In this document: one piece after another, positions 37,124 through 50,518 of the stretch
Layout of the letters: the number at the start of each line of letters is the position of its first letter
Position numbering within the stretch: position 1 is the stretch's first letter
Assembly (NCBI GenBank): GCA_930367205.1
Contig: OV884011.1
Location: 122,199,866-122,263,865 of the forward strand
Source: Acanthosoma haemorrhoidale
Lineage: Eukaryota > Arthropoda > Insecta > Hemiptera > Acanthosomatidae
Direction: 5' to 3'
DNA: 64,000 nt
The notes under the pieces: model-generated
The model's database searches: none
The model's input: only the letters and a program-made list of their open reading frames with translations
What the model was told of the DNA's origin: nothing
Made by a program: the position numbers and the translations under genes

Positions 37124-39458
37124 GTAAGTTCATCAATTACTTATATTTTATGCAAGTGCTGACATAATTTTTAAACATTTTCTGCTATTTGTTATAAGTG
37201 AATTGGTTTTGGTTAGCATGTACTATGTACTTCATGGCCTATTACATGTATTTATCTGTTTCAATTATAATATTGTTGACGCTAAAACCTTGATTAAAAT
37301 ATCCAGTGATCAATCTTTAAATGTTTTGAGCTACTTCTTGTATTCTTTCATCCTATAGACTTATGTTATGATTTCATATTTAATTAGTTTTTTGGCACTC
37401 CTCGAATATGAAATATGTATATCTCATATACAATACTGTAAACGATGTTATTCTCTTATGCAATTTTTTGAATTAAATGATTTTCTTATCTTCAATGTAA
37501 ACATTTTGAATCAATACGAACCACTGCTGTGAAAATGTCACATTTAATTTTAATAAGTTGACAAAATTCCAGCGACATGTCCCTTTTCAACTCTCATTTC
37601 AATAAAATCAGGACCTATATGCTATTTTAGAGTATGTTAGTCTGTATATAATGTTTACAACATCAGAAACTCTTGTTTCTTTACTTAAATTAACTAAACA
37701 AAGTTGAGTAATTTAATATTTGAATTCCTGTTTTAATAAATATTGGCTCCGAAATCAAAGTCGACTTGAAAGAGAATTAACTTTTTTATTATAATTTGTA
37801 TAACATTCCAGTTGATGTGTTTCAACTTGAGAGCTGTATTATTAAAATAATATAAAATTTAGTTATAAATTTAATTTATTAAAATAAATGATATATTATA
37901 TTATTTATTTTGGTCAATTAAGTTTTAGTTGCTTTTATAAATATTTTATTTTTGTTATATGTTAATAATAATTCTGATTTTCTCTAGGTAGTGAATTTTT
38001 AGTATGATATTTAATATCAATGCTTAAAAGATTTTTTTTAAGTTAATATTATTTATCATTAGTTTAAGTTTTTGGACCTAAATAAAAAAATTTGTTAAAA
38101 CAATACCGTTTGTTTTTTTAAAATTTAAAATAAAAAAGTTTCAAATGTTAATCTGTTTTATATTTTAATTATTATATTAAGTGATAAATCAATAAGAAAC
38201 TTGTAAGTCGCTATTTGCTTATAATAATCTGATGTATTGGGCATGTAATGTGACATTTGTTTACACTCGTTTTGTTCCTTTGCTGTTATTTGCTCTGAAG
38301 AAATTCTATCAATTGATCTGAATTGACCTCTTTAACTATCCTGGTATTATTCCTTGTAACTGTTCATGAGTAGTATTTCTTTTAGGTGCTTAAACTGAAG
38401 CATAATGGTTATTGTCATTTAATAATACAAAACTTCAGCAGTTTATTAACATTACAACAATTATTAAAATATGTATGACTAATTACTTTATTTTAACTAG
38501 AAATAATTACTTACAAAATTAATTACTTGGCATTTAATCTTTTTTTTATGTAGTTATTAACAATGAGTTGTTATTTCTTTACTGCAATATATTTTCTTCT
38601 TGTAGATACTCTGATATATTTATCATTAGTTTAAATTCTGCTTACGCATTATATCACTATTTTAAATATGCTTTATAAATGAGTTAAAATACGTTACGAT
38701 ATGTATAATAGACTATATTATTGGAGGATTTACTGTCCCGAATAGTGCTCCACTCTGTTGTGCGATTTATGAACTAGCCTTATTAATTAAAAGTGATGAC
38801 TACATATCTGGTCCAGTGATAGCTGTGTAACAGTGGTGGTAACATCTTTGTGCTCACATCAGTCCAGCATGGCCTGACTCCTTTACAAACCCAGATGATG
38901 CCTTGTATGATTATGTATTTATTTGATTTTCTATAATTTAATCCGATGCACTTGTTTTGTGTCGCGAATCTTGTTAGGTTGATATTTAATTTTTTTTTTT
39001 ATAGCCTTATTTAATAGAGATAACAGACTATCTTGCATGAGATAAATTGTCGAGATCTCATCCCTTCTATCACTTGCTTCCTAGTAATTTTTTTCTTCTA
39101 TAAACAATGCTCATGTTTATGGTAGGCTTGAATATTATTATTACTATTTTTTTATAATCTACAGAAAAATCATTATTAACCAAAATCTTCTTGGTTATAT
39201 TATTAGAACATGCTATAAAATATTTGTATGCAAATAATTTATGCGCTAAATTTATTTTTTAATTGGCTCAGTGAAACTTTGTTATGTTTTTAAAATTTTA
39301 ATTGACAATGCTCTACCATTTTTGTTGAAGTTTGTCTAATCAAGATTTTTTGTTCCAATGTAAGTATACAGTATTACTTCAGTAGTTCTTATTTTATTTT
39401 GTTTAATAAATTTTGTATTTTTTTAGATATTTAGTGTCATTTGTATTGGTTGCAGATA
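37124..39458. other. ADAT3 upstream region, probable 5' UTR intron
   Basis: About 2.3 kb of AT-rich DNA without a convincing ORF. It probably includes an intron that ends at an acceptor just before the ADAT3 start (tttttttag at 39426, or ggttgcag at 39456). A few GC-richer bases at 38810-38910 may be a repeat fragment. Confidence 0.5.
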
Positions 39459-40418
39459 ATGAAACAAATCACGAAAAAACTGAAGGTAGCTGAAAATTTT
39501 CTTACTAGAAGCGCTGCTGCTAATGTTGAATGCATATTAGACAATGAACTAAGAGAAGAGATCCCACTCGTTAACATTTATGTTGGTGTTATAGTTGATA
39601 AAAAATTAATAAGAGATGTTATATTAGATTTGAATCGTTTGCTTCCAGTTCTTGAATTGCAACATTTAAAAAGGGTCAATAAAAATAAAATAATTTTATG
39701 TTTGTCTAAAGAAAAAAATGAGGAAGATGTTCTCTTGCTTTTGGAAAAACTTGGATTCAACATTGACTTACTTTCTCACAAATTGGAAGTGCATGAAGTT
39801 CTAAAGTATGCCCCTAAAACTCGTGAGCAGTTCCTGAGAGGTAATAAATATTGGCCATCAAATTTTCATGAAGATAAATATTTGGAGTGCTTGTTGGCGA
39901 ATACCCTTTTTTCAAACCAAGAAATGAATTCCCACAATAAGTGGATGAGAACTGCGATTGAAGCTGCGAACAGATCTAAAATGAAAATTGGTTCTGTCAT
40001 CATAGATCCTGTTAAAAATCAACTTTTAGCTGTTGCCAGTGATGCAAGACATGAACATCCCATTAAACACTCTGTAATGGTAGCTGTTGATTTAATAGCT
40101 CATACACAGGGTGGAGGTGCATGGGATGTTCACTGTGCAGATTATTTCAGAAATAATGACCATTTGCTGATGGTTGAAAAACCAGAAGATACTCCTTATT
40201 TGTGTACAGGTTATTACGTATACACAACACGTGAGCCATGTTTAATGTGTGCGATGGCCCTTATTCACAGTCGAGTGAAGAGAGTGTTTTATAGTGTCCC
40301 TTCATCAACGGGTGCTCTTGGAACATTACTAAAAATTCATGTCATTAAAAATTTAAACCACCACTACGAAGTGTTTAAAGGTCTTCTTAATGACGAAGTG
40401 TCTTTATTGTATCAGTAA
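39459..40418 (+). CDS. tRNA-specific adenosine deaminase subunit ADAT3
   Basis: ADAT3 pairs with ADAT2 to convert adenosine 34 to inosine in tRNA anticodons. The 319-residue frame is uninterrupted. The C-terminal half is a cytidine-deaminase-like domain: HPIKHSVMVAVD (residues 200-211) with zinc ligand H204, and REPCLMCAMALIHSRVKRVF with C261 and C264. In catalytic deaminases the first motif is HAE. Here it is HSV (V206), the known pseudo-catalytic change of ADAT3/Tad3. The N-terminal half (1-150) is the family's tRNA-binding region. The frame is open from 39441 but the first ATG is at 39459, directly after a possible acceptor (ttgcag|ata), so that ATG is taken as the start. Human ADAT3 is 351 residues. 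Poly(A) signals follow at 40573 and 40612. Confidence 0.95.
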   Translation: MKQITKKLKVAENFLTRSAAANVECILDNELREEIPLVNIYVGVIVDKKLIRDVILDLNRLLPVLELQHLKRVNKNKIILCLSKEKNEEDVLLLLEKLGFNIDLLSHKLEVHEVLKYAPKTREQFLRGNKYWPSNFHEDKYLECLLANTLFSNQEMNSHNKWMRTAIEAANRSKMKIGSVIIDPVKNQLLAVASDARHEHPIKHSVMVAVDLIAHTQGGGAWDVHCADYFRNNDHLLMVEKPEDTPYLCTGYYVYTTREPCLMCAMALIHSRVKRVFYSVPSSTGALGTLLKIHVIKNLNHHYEVFKGLLNDEVSLLYQ

Positions 40419-40572
40419 TCATTGAGTTCAACTTGTGTCGTCCAACTAATGTACTTTGTGGTTTATCAGCTTAAAAGAATGCTCTGAACATTTTACTATA
40501 GTAACTGTTATCGATTTGTTAAATTAGTTATTAATACTAAGGATTTTAAGTTGTTTTACTATGTTTTAGAAA

Positions 40573-40617
40573 AATAAATTCTCTATTTATATTTATGTTA
40601 TGTTTTGTTTCAATAAA
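40573..40617 (+). terminator. Poly(A) signals of ADAT3
   Basis: AATAAA at 40573-40578 and again at 40612-40617, 155 and 194 bases after the stop. Confidence 0.6.
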
Positions 40618-40619
40618 TA

Positions 40620-43130
40620 TTTTAATAAGACTAGCTGAAGTTTTTTTTGTTCGAATCATTCTTTGAAATGCTGCCAAAATATTTCATGGAAGTGCTGTTT
40701 GACATTTTTTGCTGGAAGACCAGCCTGTAATTTAACTATAATAACAGAATTATTTATTTGTACAGATATAGTTTTGTCTCATGATTCCTCCTTGCACTAA
40801 CCCCTACAAGGACAAGGAGGAAGTTAATTGGTCTACATTTTCCATGCTGAATGCATAGATGTATTTAAAATGTACAAACATGGAATTCATCAAAGTCATT
40901 ATTTATATGTTTACGATTTTGGGGCTATATAATTGTTGTGGTTAAATAATAATTATAATCTTACCCTTACAGCCCAAGAAGGGCTAGGAGTTAAGATAAG
41001 ATAAGATAAAGAAGTTTAGTTTCATGACCCTGTAATTTTTAAAGATAATTGTGAGTATCTGACAAATTGATCATCTACCTGGTTTCCCTTTCGATCCAGT
41101 GAAGGATAAGATAACATCTTTGTTTGTGATGTGTATGCCTTTGCTCATCTTCCGACCCAAGAGTTGAATTGGCTATAAACAGAAATGTCTTTATGCTCTC
41201 AGCCCCAAAGTCTAGAGAGTAACCCACTTGACCTTACATGCATCCAATCAATTTCAGGGTAATGGATCCCTTATTTAAATTATTGCAATCATTTTCAAAA
41301 TTATCTTTGGAATATTCTAATATGTATAATATACCTGTATATAAACATGAATATACCTGTGACTTAAGGTATTTTATAAGTACTACTAAATCCTTTTTGT
41401 CGACCCCTATTTGAGAACCACTGCAATATACATAGCCATTCTCTTTTTAATTACTGTATACTTCTTGCCTTCACTGATTACAATTTGCAATTAATAATAA
41501 CATTTATTTATTTTCCTCTATAGTTGACCTTATTTTTTTTATTATAATGATATAAAAATAGCTACATTGCAACTAAAAATATGATTTTTAATTGATAAAA
41601 TGTATTATCTTATGTATTTATGAATAAAACTGCAGGCTGAAAATGCTCCCTAAAAGATTTATTTGATTCTATAAAATAGTTTATTCTTGTGAGTACCTTC
41701 ACTAATATATCGTACCTAAGAGAGTATTTACCTCTTGAAAAGTTATCTGTACTTGTCAGTGATGTGATATTCCTTTTGTGCCAGCTATTTATGTTTACTA
41801 ATCAAGAAGTAATTAAATGAAACAGTATATGAGTGGATGGATAAGTAACAAAAATATCAAATCTAGTTGATTAGGGCATTGAATTAAAGGTCTTGACATT
41901 CTAAATTAATAGTATGTAATATTTATTGAGGTTTTATCAGATTATAATACCTAAAAGTTGTGAAAACTATTACTATCATTGTTGCTGCCGTTTTTGATAT
42001 ATTTCCTGTTAGCCCGTAAGGCATGAAATTTTGCATGATGGAAGGTGTGCATGCAAAGGGGATGTTGCTATGACACTAAAAATATTGAAGAGTCATTTAT
42101 TATTAGTTTCTTTTAAATTGCTACATCTTAAAACCTTTAATATTACCAATGAAACATATTTTTTTTGTGTACACAATACAATACCCAGCTTTTTCAAAAC
42201 TATAAGCTATAAAAAATTACCCCAACTACAGATTTCTGATAAAATCCCACAATATTAACAAACTACAAACTGATATTTAGTTTATATTTGTCCACTGTTT
42301 AGAATAATGTTTTTGTAGGGGTACGATGGACTACCAGATGTGGAGTGGTCTGTGGCCGTTGCCTCCAATGCGCCCTGGCCCGAGGCTTTTGTTTGTACAT
42401 TGAATTAGATAGGTGATTAGTCCAGCATTATAGTCCCCAATATGTTGGGGCAATTAGGCCTCCCAAGATTCTGAGGTGGAAGAGTGGTTAATAGAATGTG
42501 GGTAAGGATAAAATCAGGGTGACAGATGGTAGAGATATGACTTCAGCATAATACAGAAGGCTTACAAAACACGTGCTCATGTGGCCTGGACCACTATGGC
42601 TCGAAAGTAAGCTATTTTCTTCACTGGAAGCATGAATTTTTTTTTGAAGTTTTATTTCTGAAATCTCTGAGGTTGTGTCAGAGGGATGTATACCTGGTCT
42701 GTGAAATATAATTATTAAAACCACAACCAATCCTGGAAAACAATATGGCGAGCACACCTATTTAAATTTAACTTAAGTGAGAATGTAGTTCTAAAAGAAT
42801 TAGAAAGGAATTCTTAGTAACATATAAGCCTTGAAGAAGTGATTTCCCTGACAGTAGAAAATCCGGTATTACTCTGATATCAGGTTGATGAGATTGTACT
42901 GTACTATTATAAATTACAAAAGACCATTCCCAATCACTCTTATTTGACCACACTTGTCAAGTAAGTGGTTTAATGAATGATTGAGCTCATGTCAGCACAT
43001 TAGTGTTGTACAAATTAGTTTGTATAAAACTAAACGTAGTTGGAACAAAGAAGATGAAGGTAAACTGTCAGAACCAGTAAAATCTATTTCTAGAAGAAAA
43101 ATAAATTGAATGACTGGATGAGTTCCCCTA
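40620..43130. other. Intergenic, no gene recognised
   Basis: AT-rich DNA after ADAT3. Small features are an 8-bp inverted repeat cctccttg/caaggagg near 40787-40821 and a short gataa run near 40996. The GC-richer block at 42320-42480 may be a repeat fragment. Open frames at 42031-42258 and 42488-42757 show no motif. Confidence 0.5.
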
Positions 43131-43139
43131 GTTAGATAA

Positions 43140-43620
43140 CGTAATGAATGCAGGCAAAGGTGCTAATCAAGGCTGGCAGAACAGGGAAAGCCCAATATCT
43201 TCTTTCACAGTTATTAAGGGATGAAAAAAATAGATTTGGCATAAAGATGTGGATTTTTAACACAAATGTGAAGTCTCTCTTACTTCACACTTTAATATGG
43301 GGGTTACGAATTAGATTACCAAAAAACTCGTTTCGATAGCCACAGAAAAAAAAGTGTTCATAAGCCCCTGCTTGCAAAATGTATTAAAGGAATGGTGGCC
43401 TAATAAAATCTCAAAGTTTGAGTTATAGCAAAAAATGGTAATAATTAGGGCACTGTGTAGAAGTGGCGATATTACTCAGCAATGCTGCATTAGAACCTAC
43501 CTAAGTAGTCTAGAGACAACTTTCAGAACAAATGTTGCAAGACAGGAAAGGACAGCAGGAACCCTCAACTTAGCTGCCAAAAGTGAAGGTATAGAGATCG
43601 GTTGAATTTCACTGAATAAG
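43140..43620 (+). pseudogene. RTE/CR1-type LINE C-terminal fragment
   Basis: KMWIFNTNVKSLLLH matches the KIRIFNSNVKSVLLYG block after the reverse transcriptase of many animal LINEs. The following sequence, in shifted frames, reads CLQNVLKEWWPNKIS, the CLRRIL..WPd.IS block. Stops and frame changes show it is dead. Confidence 0.7.
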
Positions 43621-45059
43621 ATGAACATGAAGACTTGGTTAGTAGTTGGTATAACTTAGGCATCACATTACAACGCCTGATATTTTCTGAATAAAATAAA
43701 CCCCCCATGAGGGGAGATGTTTCTCCAAGATCAGTTTTATTTGTTCAGATACCCACATCTCTCTGAATTTGAGGTGTAGAACTTTCGAACTAGATCAAAT
43801 AAAGCACTTAGCCTAAGAAAAACTAATCTGCGCAGGAATGCCTCAGTGATTGATTCCGAGCTCTAACCTCATACGCTTTATGCTATGATATGTCAGTACC
43901 CTGGCCACCTATACAGTCTATTCTTTACTTATCTGCCAGCCTGATGTACTCACTCGTGTAAAACTAGCAGGCAACTTCACAATGTTACAATGAAGTACAC
44001 TTCGAAGGATGGCTGAGGGTGCAAAGAAATGTAGATATGATGAAAAAAAAAGAAAAATGTTTTGTTTTATGTTTAAAAGCATGCATCATACTCCTCTCAG
44101 CTATGCTCCCGATAATTTTTTATGTATGATACAAGCTAGGCAAGCTTTTAGGGACAGTTATTTTTATTTGGAATACAGTAATTGCTGCTTTATTTTCCGA
44201 GTAGTCCTGATATACTTCATGCCATCGTTGTTTATTAAATAGAGATTCCTTGTTAATATGAATTTATATTTTTTCATCTGCATAATTAAATTTTCTCATT
44301 TATAGTTTTGTTTGGAACTGTTGTGGGTCCTTAACAAGTGAACTTGGTGCTAACATATTAACATACTTGACCTGGGCTGTTATACTCCTTGTTGAGATGA
44401 TTGTCTCAATTGCCATCTTAATTAGAGATCTAATTGTTATCTAAGGCGTTGGTTATTGTTGGTCATAGTGCTTGTTCTTCTATTGTTATTCATTTCTCTA
44501 GCTTAGAGTATCAAGTAAACATTAGAATTTTTATGGAATCACGTTTATAGTATATTCATGAAGCAAAATGTTTACAGTAAAAGAAATGTAAGCATTTATT
44601 TAATTTTCATCAATCAAAGAGAAACTCATTGCAAACCACTTACTAACTTCTATTCAAAGATATGTTTGTTTTCCTAATTTTTTAATTTAACGCTATTTAA
44701 TGTTAACAATCTAGAGTGTGATATGTCATTGTTTATATCAGAGTATATATATAAATAACTTTCCCCCTACAAAAGTTTCTCAAGCAGCTATTGTTTTTAG
44801 TCAATGAAGTTTGTCATATGTCTGCTAAAGTTGGCCATGTGTCAAGATGGTACGTGATTAAACTGCCTACAAATATTAATTTACACAACAAAACTTTTAA
44901 ATACATGAAATATAAATTCTACAGATATTATTAACCCCAGCAAATGATAAACTTAGTTTAAAGGGAAAACATAATTTTATCATTTATATTGTTGTTATGT
45001 GATAAAAATTTCAAGACACTGTAGTAAACAATTACACTATTACTGATGGTGTCATGCCA

Positions 45060-45250
45060 GTATTGTGAGAGTGTATTATGAAATAAAACTCACACACCAT
45101 AGCTTTATTATTTTATACCCAAATATTTTCGATGGCCTAGGCCGCCATCCTCAAGGGTTCGAGCTGATGGTCAATGTAGTTACCATCAATTTGAACATGT
45201 CGATGACGAAGGTCAAGTCCGTCCAAAACACAAAATAAAGCTGTAGAGAG
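45060..45250 (-). repeat. Retroelement 3'-tail fragment (Penelope-like?)
   Basis: On the minus strand, cttgaggatggcggcctagg and ccatcgaaaatatttgggta precede ataaaataataaagc. Tails of the form 'gaggatggc...ggccgaaaa.atttg..taaa' are common at the 3' ends of Penelope-like and some other retroelements. No coding part is present, so family is a guess. Confidence 0.35.
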
Positions 45251-45945
45251 GCAGAAGGGGTTTATTTCATAATTCCACTATTATTTAATTAAATGTATTT
45301 TCTATTATTTTCTTATTTCTGAAATTACAATTCTGTGTTTGATAATTTCCTGAGGTAAAAATATAAGGAACAATTGTCCTGAGTTGTAATCATACATATT
45401 GATGAATTATTTTGTCAAGGATTCATAAAGAAAGCGAAATTCAATTTTAGGTAATTGTGTGAGAAAATTTAAAGTTAAATGTATTTCCAAGGAGGTTCTA
45501 GACTGTCGCAGAAATGTGATTTCCGAGAAAAATTCATGGGAAAAGTAGACAGGGAATCCATCAAAAATGAAGCAGTAAGAGTATGGTGTCAGTTCAGGTG
45601 GCAAGTTCTGGAGGTGTGACAGAAATAGTTTGCAGGGTTCGAGAGAATGTAATATGCATGGTTGTGCCAAGTAGAATAGGTGATATTTGAAAGGCAAATT
45701 TAATGTTGGAAAAGAGCAGAAAAATAGGACAGAACAAGACTATACAGAAAAATTTTGAACCCAATGAGGCATGTGCATGGCAAAATTGGCACAATTTACT
45801 CTATAAGGGAAGCAATGGAAAAAATGATCTGAGCTTGGACACCCACAAACCTGACAGCACTATGGAGCAAAGAAAGAGGAAGAAGAATATTCTATAAAGT
45901 AAGTTTGATTATGAGCAGTAAGTGGCTCTGAAGGGTAGGGTAGTG

Positions 45946-46458
45946 TGTTTTTTGGGGTTTATAATTCCCTTTTATAATCTAACTCAGGGCTGGAAAAGAG
46001 GAGTTTTCTCCTTAAGGTGCAAAAATTAAAAATAATGTGCCCTTTGAAAAGCAAAACTTTAAATTAGGTGGGAGTTACAAAAAAAGCAGTAAGTGGCAAA
46101 GGCATTTACTTGCCTGGTAGTCAATTAAATCAGATGATACTTAATTTTATGACATTTAGTTGGAAAAGGAAATTTAATAAATCTACTGCTGGGTGCATTT
46201 CTAAATATAAAATGAATTTTTGTAGAATTTTGTAAAGAGATTTTTAGAGTTCCAAAATTTAAAACAATTTTAACTGTAAAGACAATTTTTATCTGTTGTA
46301 AATAAGCTAAAGTACCTTGTAATATTGTTTAAAATCAAAATTTTGTAAAAATGTATGTAGTTTACTTGAAATAGAAATATAACTTCCCTGTTTTTTGGGG
46401 TTTGTGATTCCCTTTTATAATCTAACTCAGGGCTGGAAAAGAGGAGTTTTCCCCTTAG
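45946..46458 (+). repeat. 70-bp direct repeat, 443 bp apart
   Basis: The segment at 45946-46015 and the one at 46389-46458 differ at only a few bases. Both contain cccttttataatctaactca followed by gggctggaaaagaggagttt. The 373 bp between are AT-rich with no ORF. Confidence 0.85.
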
Positions 46459-49400
46459 ATATAGATATTAAATTATAAAAATAGCATTTTTTTAGCTTAA
46501 ATCTGCATGGTTTCTTTTGTGTTTCTCCTTCTTAAATGGCATGTTCTTCAAAACGGCAAAAGCCTTAGTCTGTAGTCAGTTCACAATTGGCCAATTGAAA
46601 ATAATCAGGGTCATGGGCATGGGCAACTTGCAAGTGGTGTAAACCCAGCGCAATTTATCAATCTATTTCTTTCTCTAATGGCTTCCTTCCTTCTACATTT
46701 GTTATTCATTGTATATTCACAGTGATCGTTCATCGCAATCTTCAATTTAATCTTTTCATAGTATTTTTACATTTATTCAGCTTCACAAATTTGTTTGATT
46801 TATTTATTTATTACAATCAACTGATAATCAGTTTAATTTTTTATGCAAGTTATTTTAGATGATATAATTAAAAAAATACTAATGAATTTTATTTATATTT
46901 ATTGACAAAAACTTAAATTTAATAGGTTCATTCCAATTTGGATTCTGCTAAACCGTCTGGCATGTTTTTTCTGACTCAATAACACTTATAGAAACACAAA
47001 CTAAAAATGAAACATACATGTGTTACTCTTTAGAAAATTCAATCATGTGTGTTAACACAATTAATAATTTCTCTTGTAACATTGAATATTTACACATTCT
47101 AAGATGTTGAAATTTTCAATTAATTAATAAATTAATTGTTCCTAACTTTAAATATCAGGTCTTTAGGTCAAACAACACTGCAAACAGGATATTGTGGACA
47201 ATTTCATCGAATATTTTTCCTTGTAATATTAATCACGAAGTGAAAACCGTTTATTTGGTACCTTGGTCAAAATAATTGGGGGAAACATTTAATTATTATG
47301 TAATGCTGTAGTAATTACACATAATAATTTTCTATGAAGTCCACAGAATTTTTCATCTCATTGGGTCATCAAGGAGGTACTTTCTTTTAAGGACCTGATA
47401 AGGAACTTGTCTACTTGGGACTATTATACATTAGACATTAGTCTAAGGTCTAATTTCAATGACCATGCATTTAACTGTCGCCAAATTGGAGGGGGATATT
47501 AAACTAGTAGTAGACCAGGTAGACACACACATGATCTAAAGCATAACACTTCTGGATTTTGAAACAGACAAACATTGACATAATTTTTATATCACATTTG
47601 ACACAACAAATATATCGGGCCTACATGAGTTCAAAAACAATGATGTTATATACTATGCCTTAGTAAGATTATTACAGTTTTTTTTGCAAAGCCAAATCAT
47701 CTCAGCTGTCAAGAGATTAGGGTCTTCCTTATAACCGAGACCAATTTTAACTAGGGCCAATTTGGAACTCAACTAGTCTATTGCTCTAATAGATTGAGGA
47801 AGGCGTGTTATGACGGCACTTCTCAGTATCTTATGCTTTAAAAATTCCTTTGATAATATATATATCTTATGAATTCTAAATAAGTGAAAAATTGCTTGTA
47901 AAATAATATAATATTTATGCCATTATGTATACATTTAAATACTTATTGTGTTTATTAAATGTATAAGTACAGTGAGCCTAAAAAGTATAGAGAAATTTTG
48001 TCTAGTAATTTTAGAGGGTTAATGTCAAAACCAGCCACCTCCACCTTTCTTTCTAAATCAAATTGTGCACATTATTCGTTAGCTCTATGGAATGGATACA
48101 GTGTTTCACTTCAAAGTGAGAAAACAACCTACTATTTTGGCGGGCAAAAAAGAATTCCATGAATTTCAAGAAAGCTACAAGCAACAATTTTTAATCTCTC
48201 GCAAAAAGTGTGGAAAACTGAACATTGTTTGTTTCATAATTATAAAATTGCTATGGGTAAATTACTATTTCCCTTAACAATAAGTATTGAAACATCATAA
48301 ATAAGATAGATATTACTTGTACAGGATTATATAAAAATTTTATTCAACATTTTATCGGGATATCCATCAGCTTTATACTTAATATTGGATGCATAAAGTA
48401 CTTTGCCTGCCCACTCATTTATTAATTCTTATTTCCGAGGCTTTTCAACAATTATTATAGGTGGATATCGCCAATGGTTATATAGGGAAAATTCTAAAAT
48501 ATTCTGAATAAATGTTTCTTTAGGTTTGGTAGTTTTACATAAGCTTAGTTGTTTGGGAAGAGATTTGCCTCTGGTTGTAATAGGTTTTTTTTATATTGCT
48601 ATTTTACCTGTTAACAATTTTTTTAAAGTTATTTTTGGGGAGAGTAATGGTTCAACCAATAAAATCATATAGTTTTGGCCACACAGCTTTCTAGGTCCTT
48701 AATAATTTTGTTTATTAGTACTTGAGAATACATGATTCAATTCATAATTTATTAAAACTAAAAAAAAAAGGTGGGCCCTTCGGTCCTGAACTATAGAAAA
48801 ATTGTGTAAAATGACTTGTTTTGAAACTATAAAATGATTTTTAAGTTCCTTATAAATTTGTTATGTTATATAACTTCTTGACTTTGTTTATTTTGATTTA
48901 AAAAGTCTTAAAATAATTAAAAATAAAAAAAAAAATTACTATAAGTAGGTATACCTAGGGCGGGAAAGCGTAATTTGATCCTCTAAATAAAGACAGTTTT
49001 TCTTTCTTTAAAGTTCCTTTAAGTCTATTGGAGTTAAAACTATTTATTTCAAATCTATAACACAGGCCAGCAGGTGTTTTGGTGGCGGAATATTTAGAGC
49101 TGATTTCATATGAATTTAATGTTCTGAATTTAAATATGGCATTAGTTATTGTCGAGGAGCTCAAATTTCTAAGATAAAACATTTTAGTGAAATATACGTT
49201 ACACTATTTTAAGTTAAATATATTGATCAAATAAAAAAAACTAAACAGGGAATTCTTATTATTGTAGACAAGAAGCTAGGATATTTGGTGTGGCCACTTA
49301 GCTGTCCAAAGAGAAAGCTTACCATTTTTAAGTCCACACAAATCGCCCATTGATGTTTATGATACTTTATCTTCTCCAAAACCAAAGCTTTTGTTCTTAT

Positions 49401-49799
49401 ATTCTTGTTGACAGTAGACTGACAATAGGACAAATATACAAGAACCAATCTTTGTATTTGTGATTTATAACTCCACAAAATGGAGTTAGAACTGCACGTT
49501 AATAAAACTCTGATTTAAAAAAAGTAGAGTAGATAGAGAAAAACTGATTTCATATTTAGATTCAGCGCTCAGCTTTAGATAGTTAAAATCAGCACTAAAA
49601 TCCTAGGCACCCAAAAAAATTTTCTTGTAGGGCTGTGTAATTAATTATTTTGTTACATATTTTGGGAAATCCAGACAATGCAGTTGTACTTTTTTAGCTA
49701 GGATCCCCCACTACCAAAATTTACTGCTGGATTGAATATGGAAATATACCACATCCCTTTTTTCCACTTTTAGTTAGTATTTTGGTCACAGTGAACATC

Positions 49800-50469
49800 A
49801 ATATGATTAAACAAATTTATAAAACTCCGGAAGAAGCTCTTGCCATGTTACGGGATGATGAAGAAGAAATTGTTTCTGAAGAATGGTGTAATCTTATGTG
49901 TATGAAAGTATTTCATACTATTAAACCCAGGACAAAGAGATGGCCTGACCTGACCATGTATTTTTTAATTACCTGGCTTAGAATTCTTGGATTCTGTATA
50001 AAGAAACAACAAATGAAAAAATTGGAAGACTAGTATTCATAAACGAACTAATTGAAAAAATTCAATATACATATTGAACAACTAAAGAAATGTTTGAAGC
50101 TATTTCAATTACCACACAATGGGTAAACAAAAGAAAATGATGCCAAATGCAACCAGGATGTGATCATAAATCATTAAATATTTGTGTGAAGTGCCAATTT
50201 TATTGTAGAAAATTTGGTGCAGAAGATGCATTGAGTAGTAAATGAGTAAATAATTTTTCTTTTTGTTTTTGTTACATTAATTACAGTTCGGTTTTAAATT
50301 TAGTATTTCAGTATCTAAAAATTTTTAATTCCGTTTGTTTTTTGTTTATAAATAATTTATTATTGAATGTTTCAAAATAATAATAAAAACAAATAAATAT
50401 GGAATTGAGAATAGAAAGTATACAAAAAGTGGTGGGTCAAATGATCCGATCCTGTCCTTCTAGTGTTAA
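49800..50469 (+). pseudogene. piggyBac transposon 3' remnant
   Basis: The plus strand holds TIKPRTKRWPDLTMYFLITW, matching the R.TRRWP block near the piggyBac transposase C-terminus. In another frame it continues with FINELIEKIQ and CQMQPGCDHKSLNICVKCQF, a cysteine pattern like the C-terminal zinc-binding region. The element then ends in gtgggtcaaatgatccgatc and ctgtccttctagtg, directly before TTAA (50466-50469), the piggyBac target site. The 5' end was not found. Frameshifts make it inactive. Confidence 0.7.
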
Positions 50470-50518
50470 AGCAACTAGTTTGAATTATTACTACAACATT
50501 ACTATCTACATATTATAA

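Larger units (their letters stand above)
43621..49780. other. Intergenic, repeats only
   Basis: Six kilobases with no gene recognised. A retroelement 3' tail at 45060-45250 and a 70-bp direct repeat at 45946/46389 are listed separately. The open frames at 44009-44242, 45407-45897, 47959-48277 and 48955-49478 have no known motif and no convincing splice pattern. Confidence 0.5.

Noticed and set aside
39441..39458. Upstream extension of ADAT3 to a TTG at 39441
   Set aside because: Eukaryotic TTG starts are rare, and a splice acceptor precedes the first ATG at 39459.
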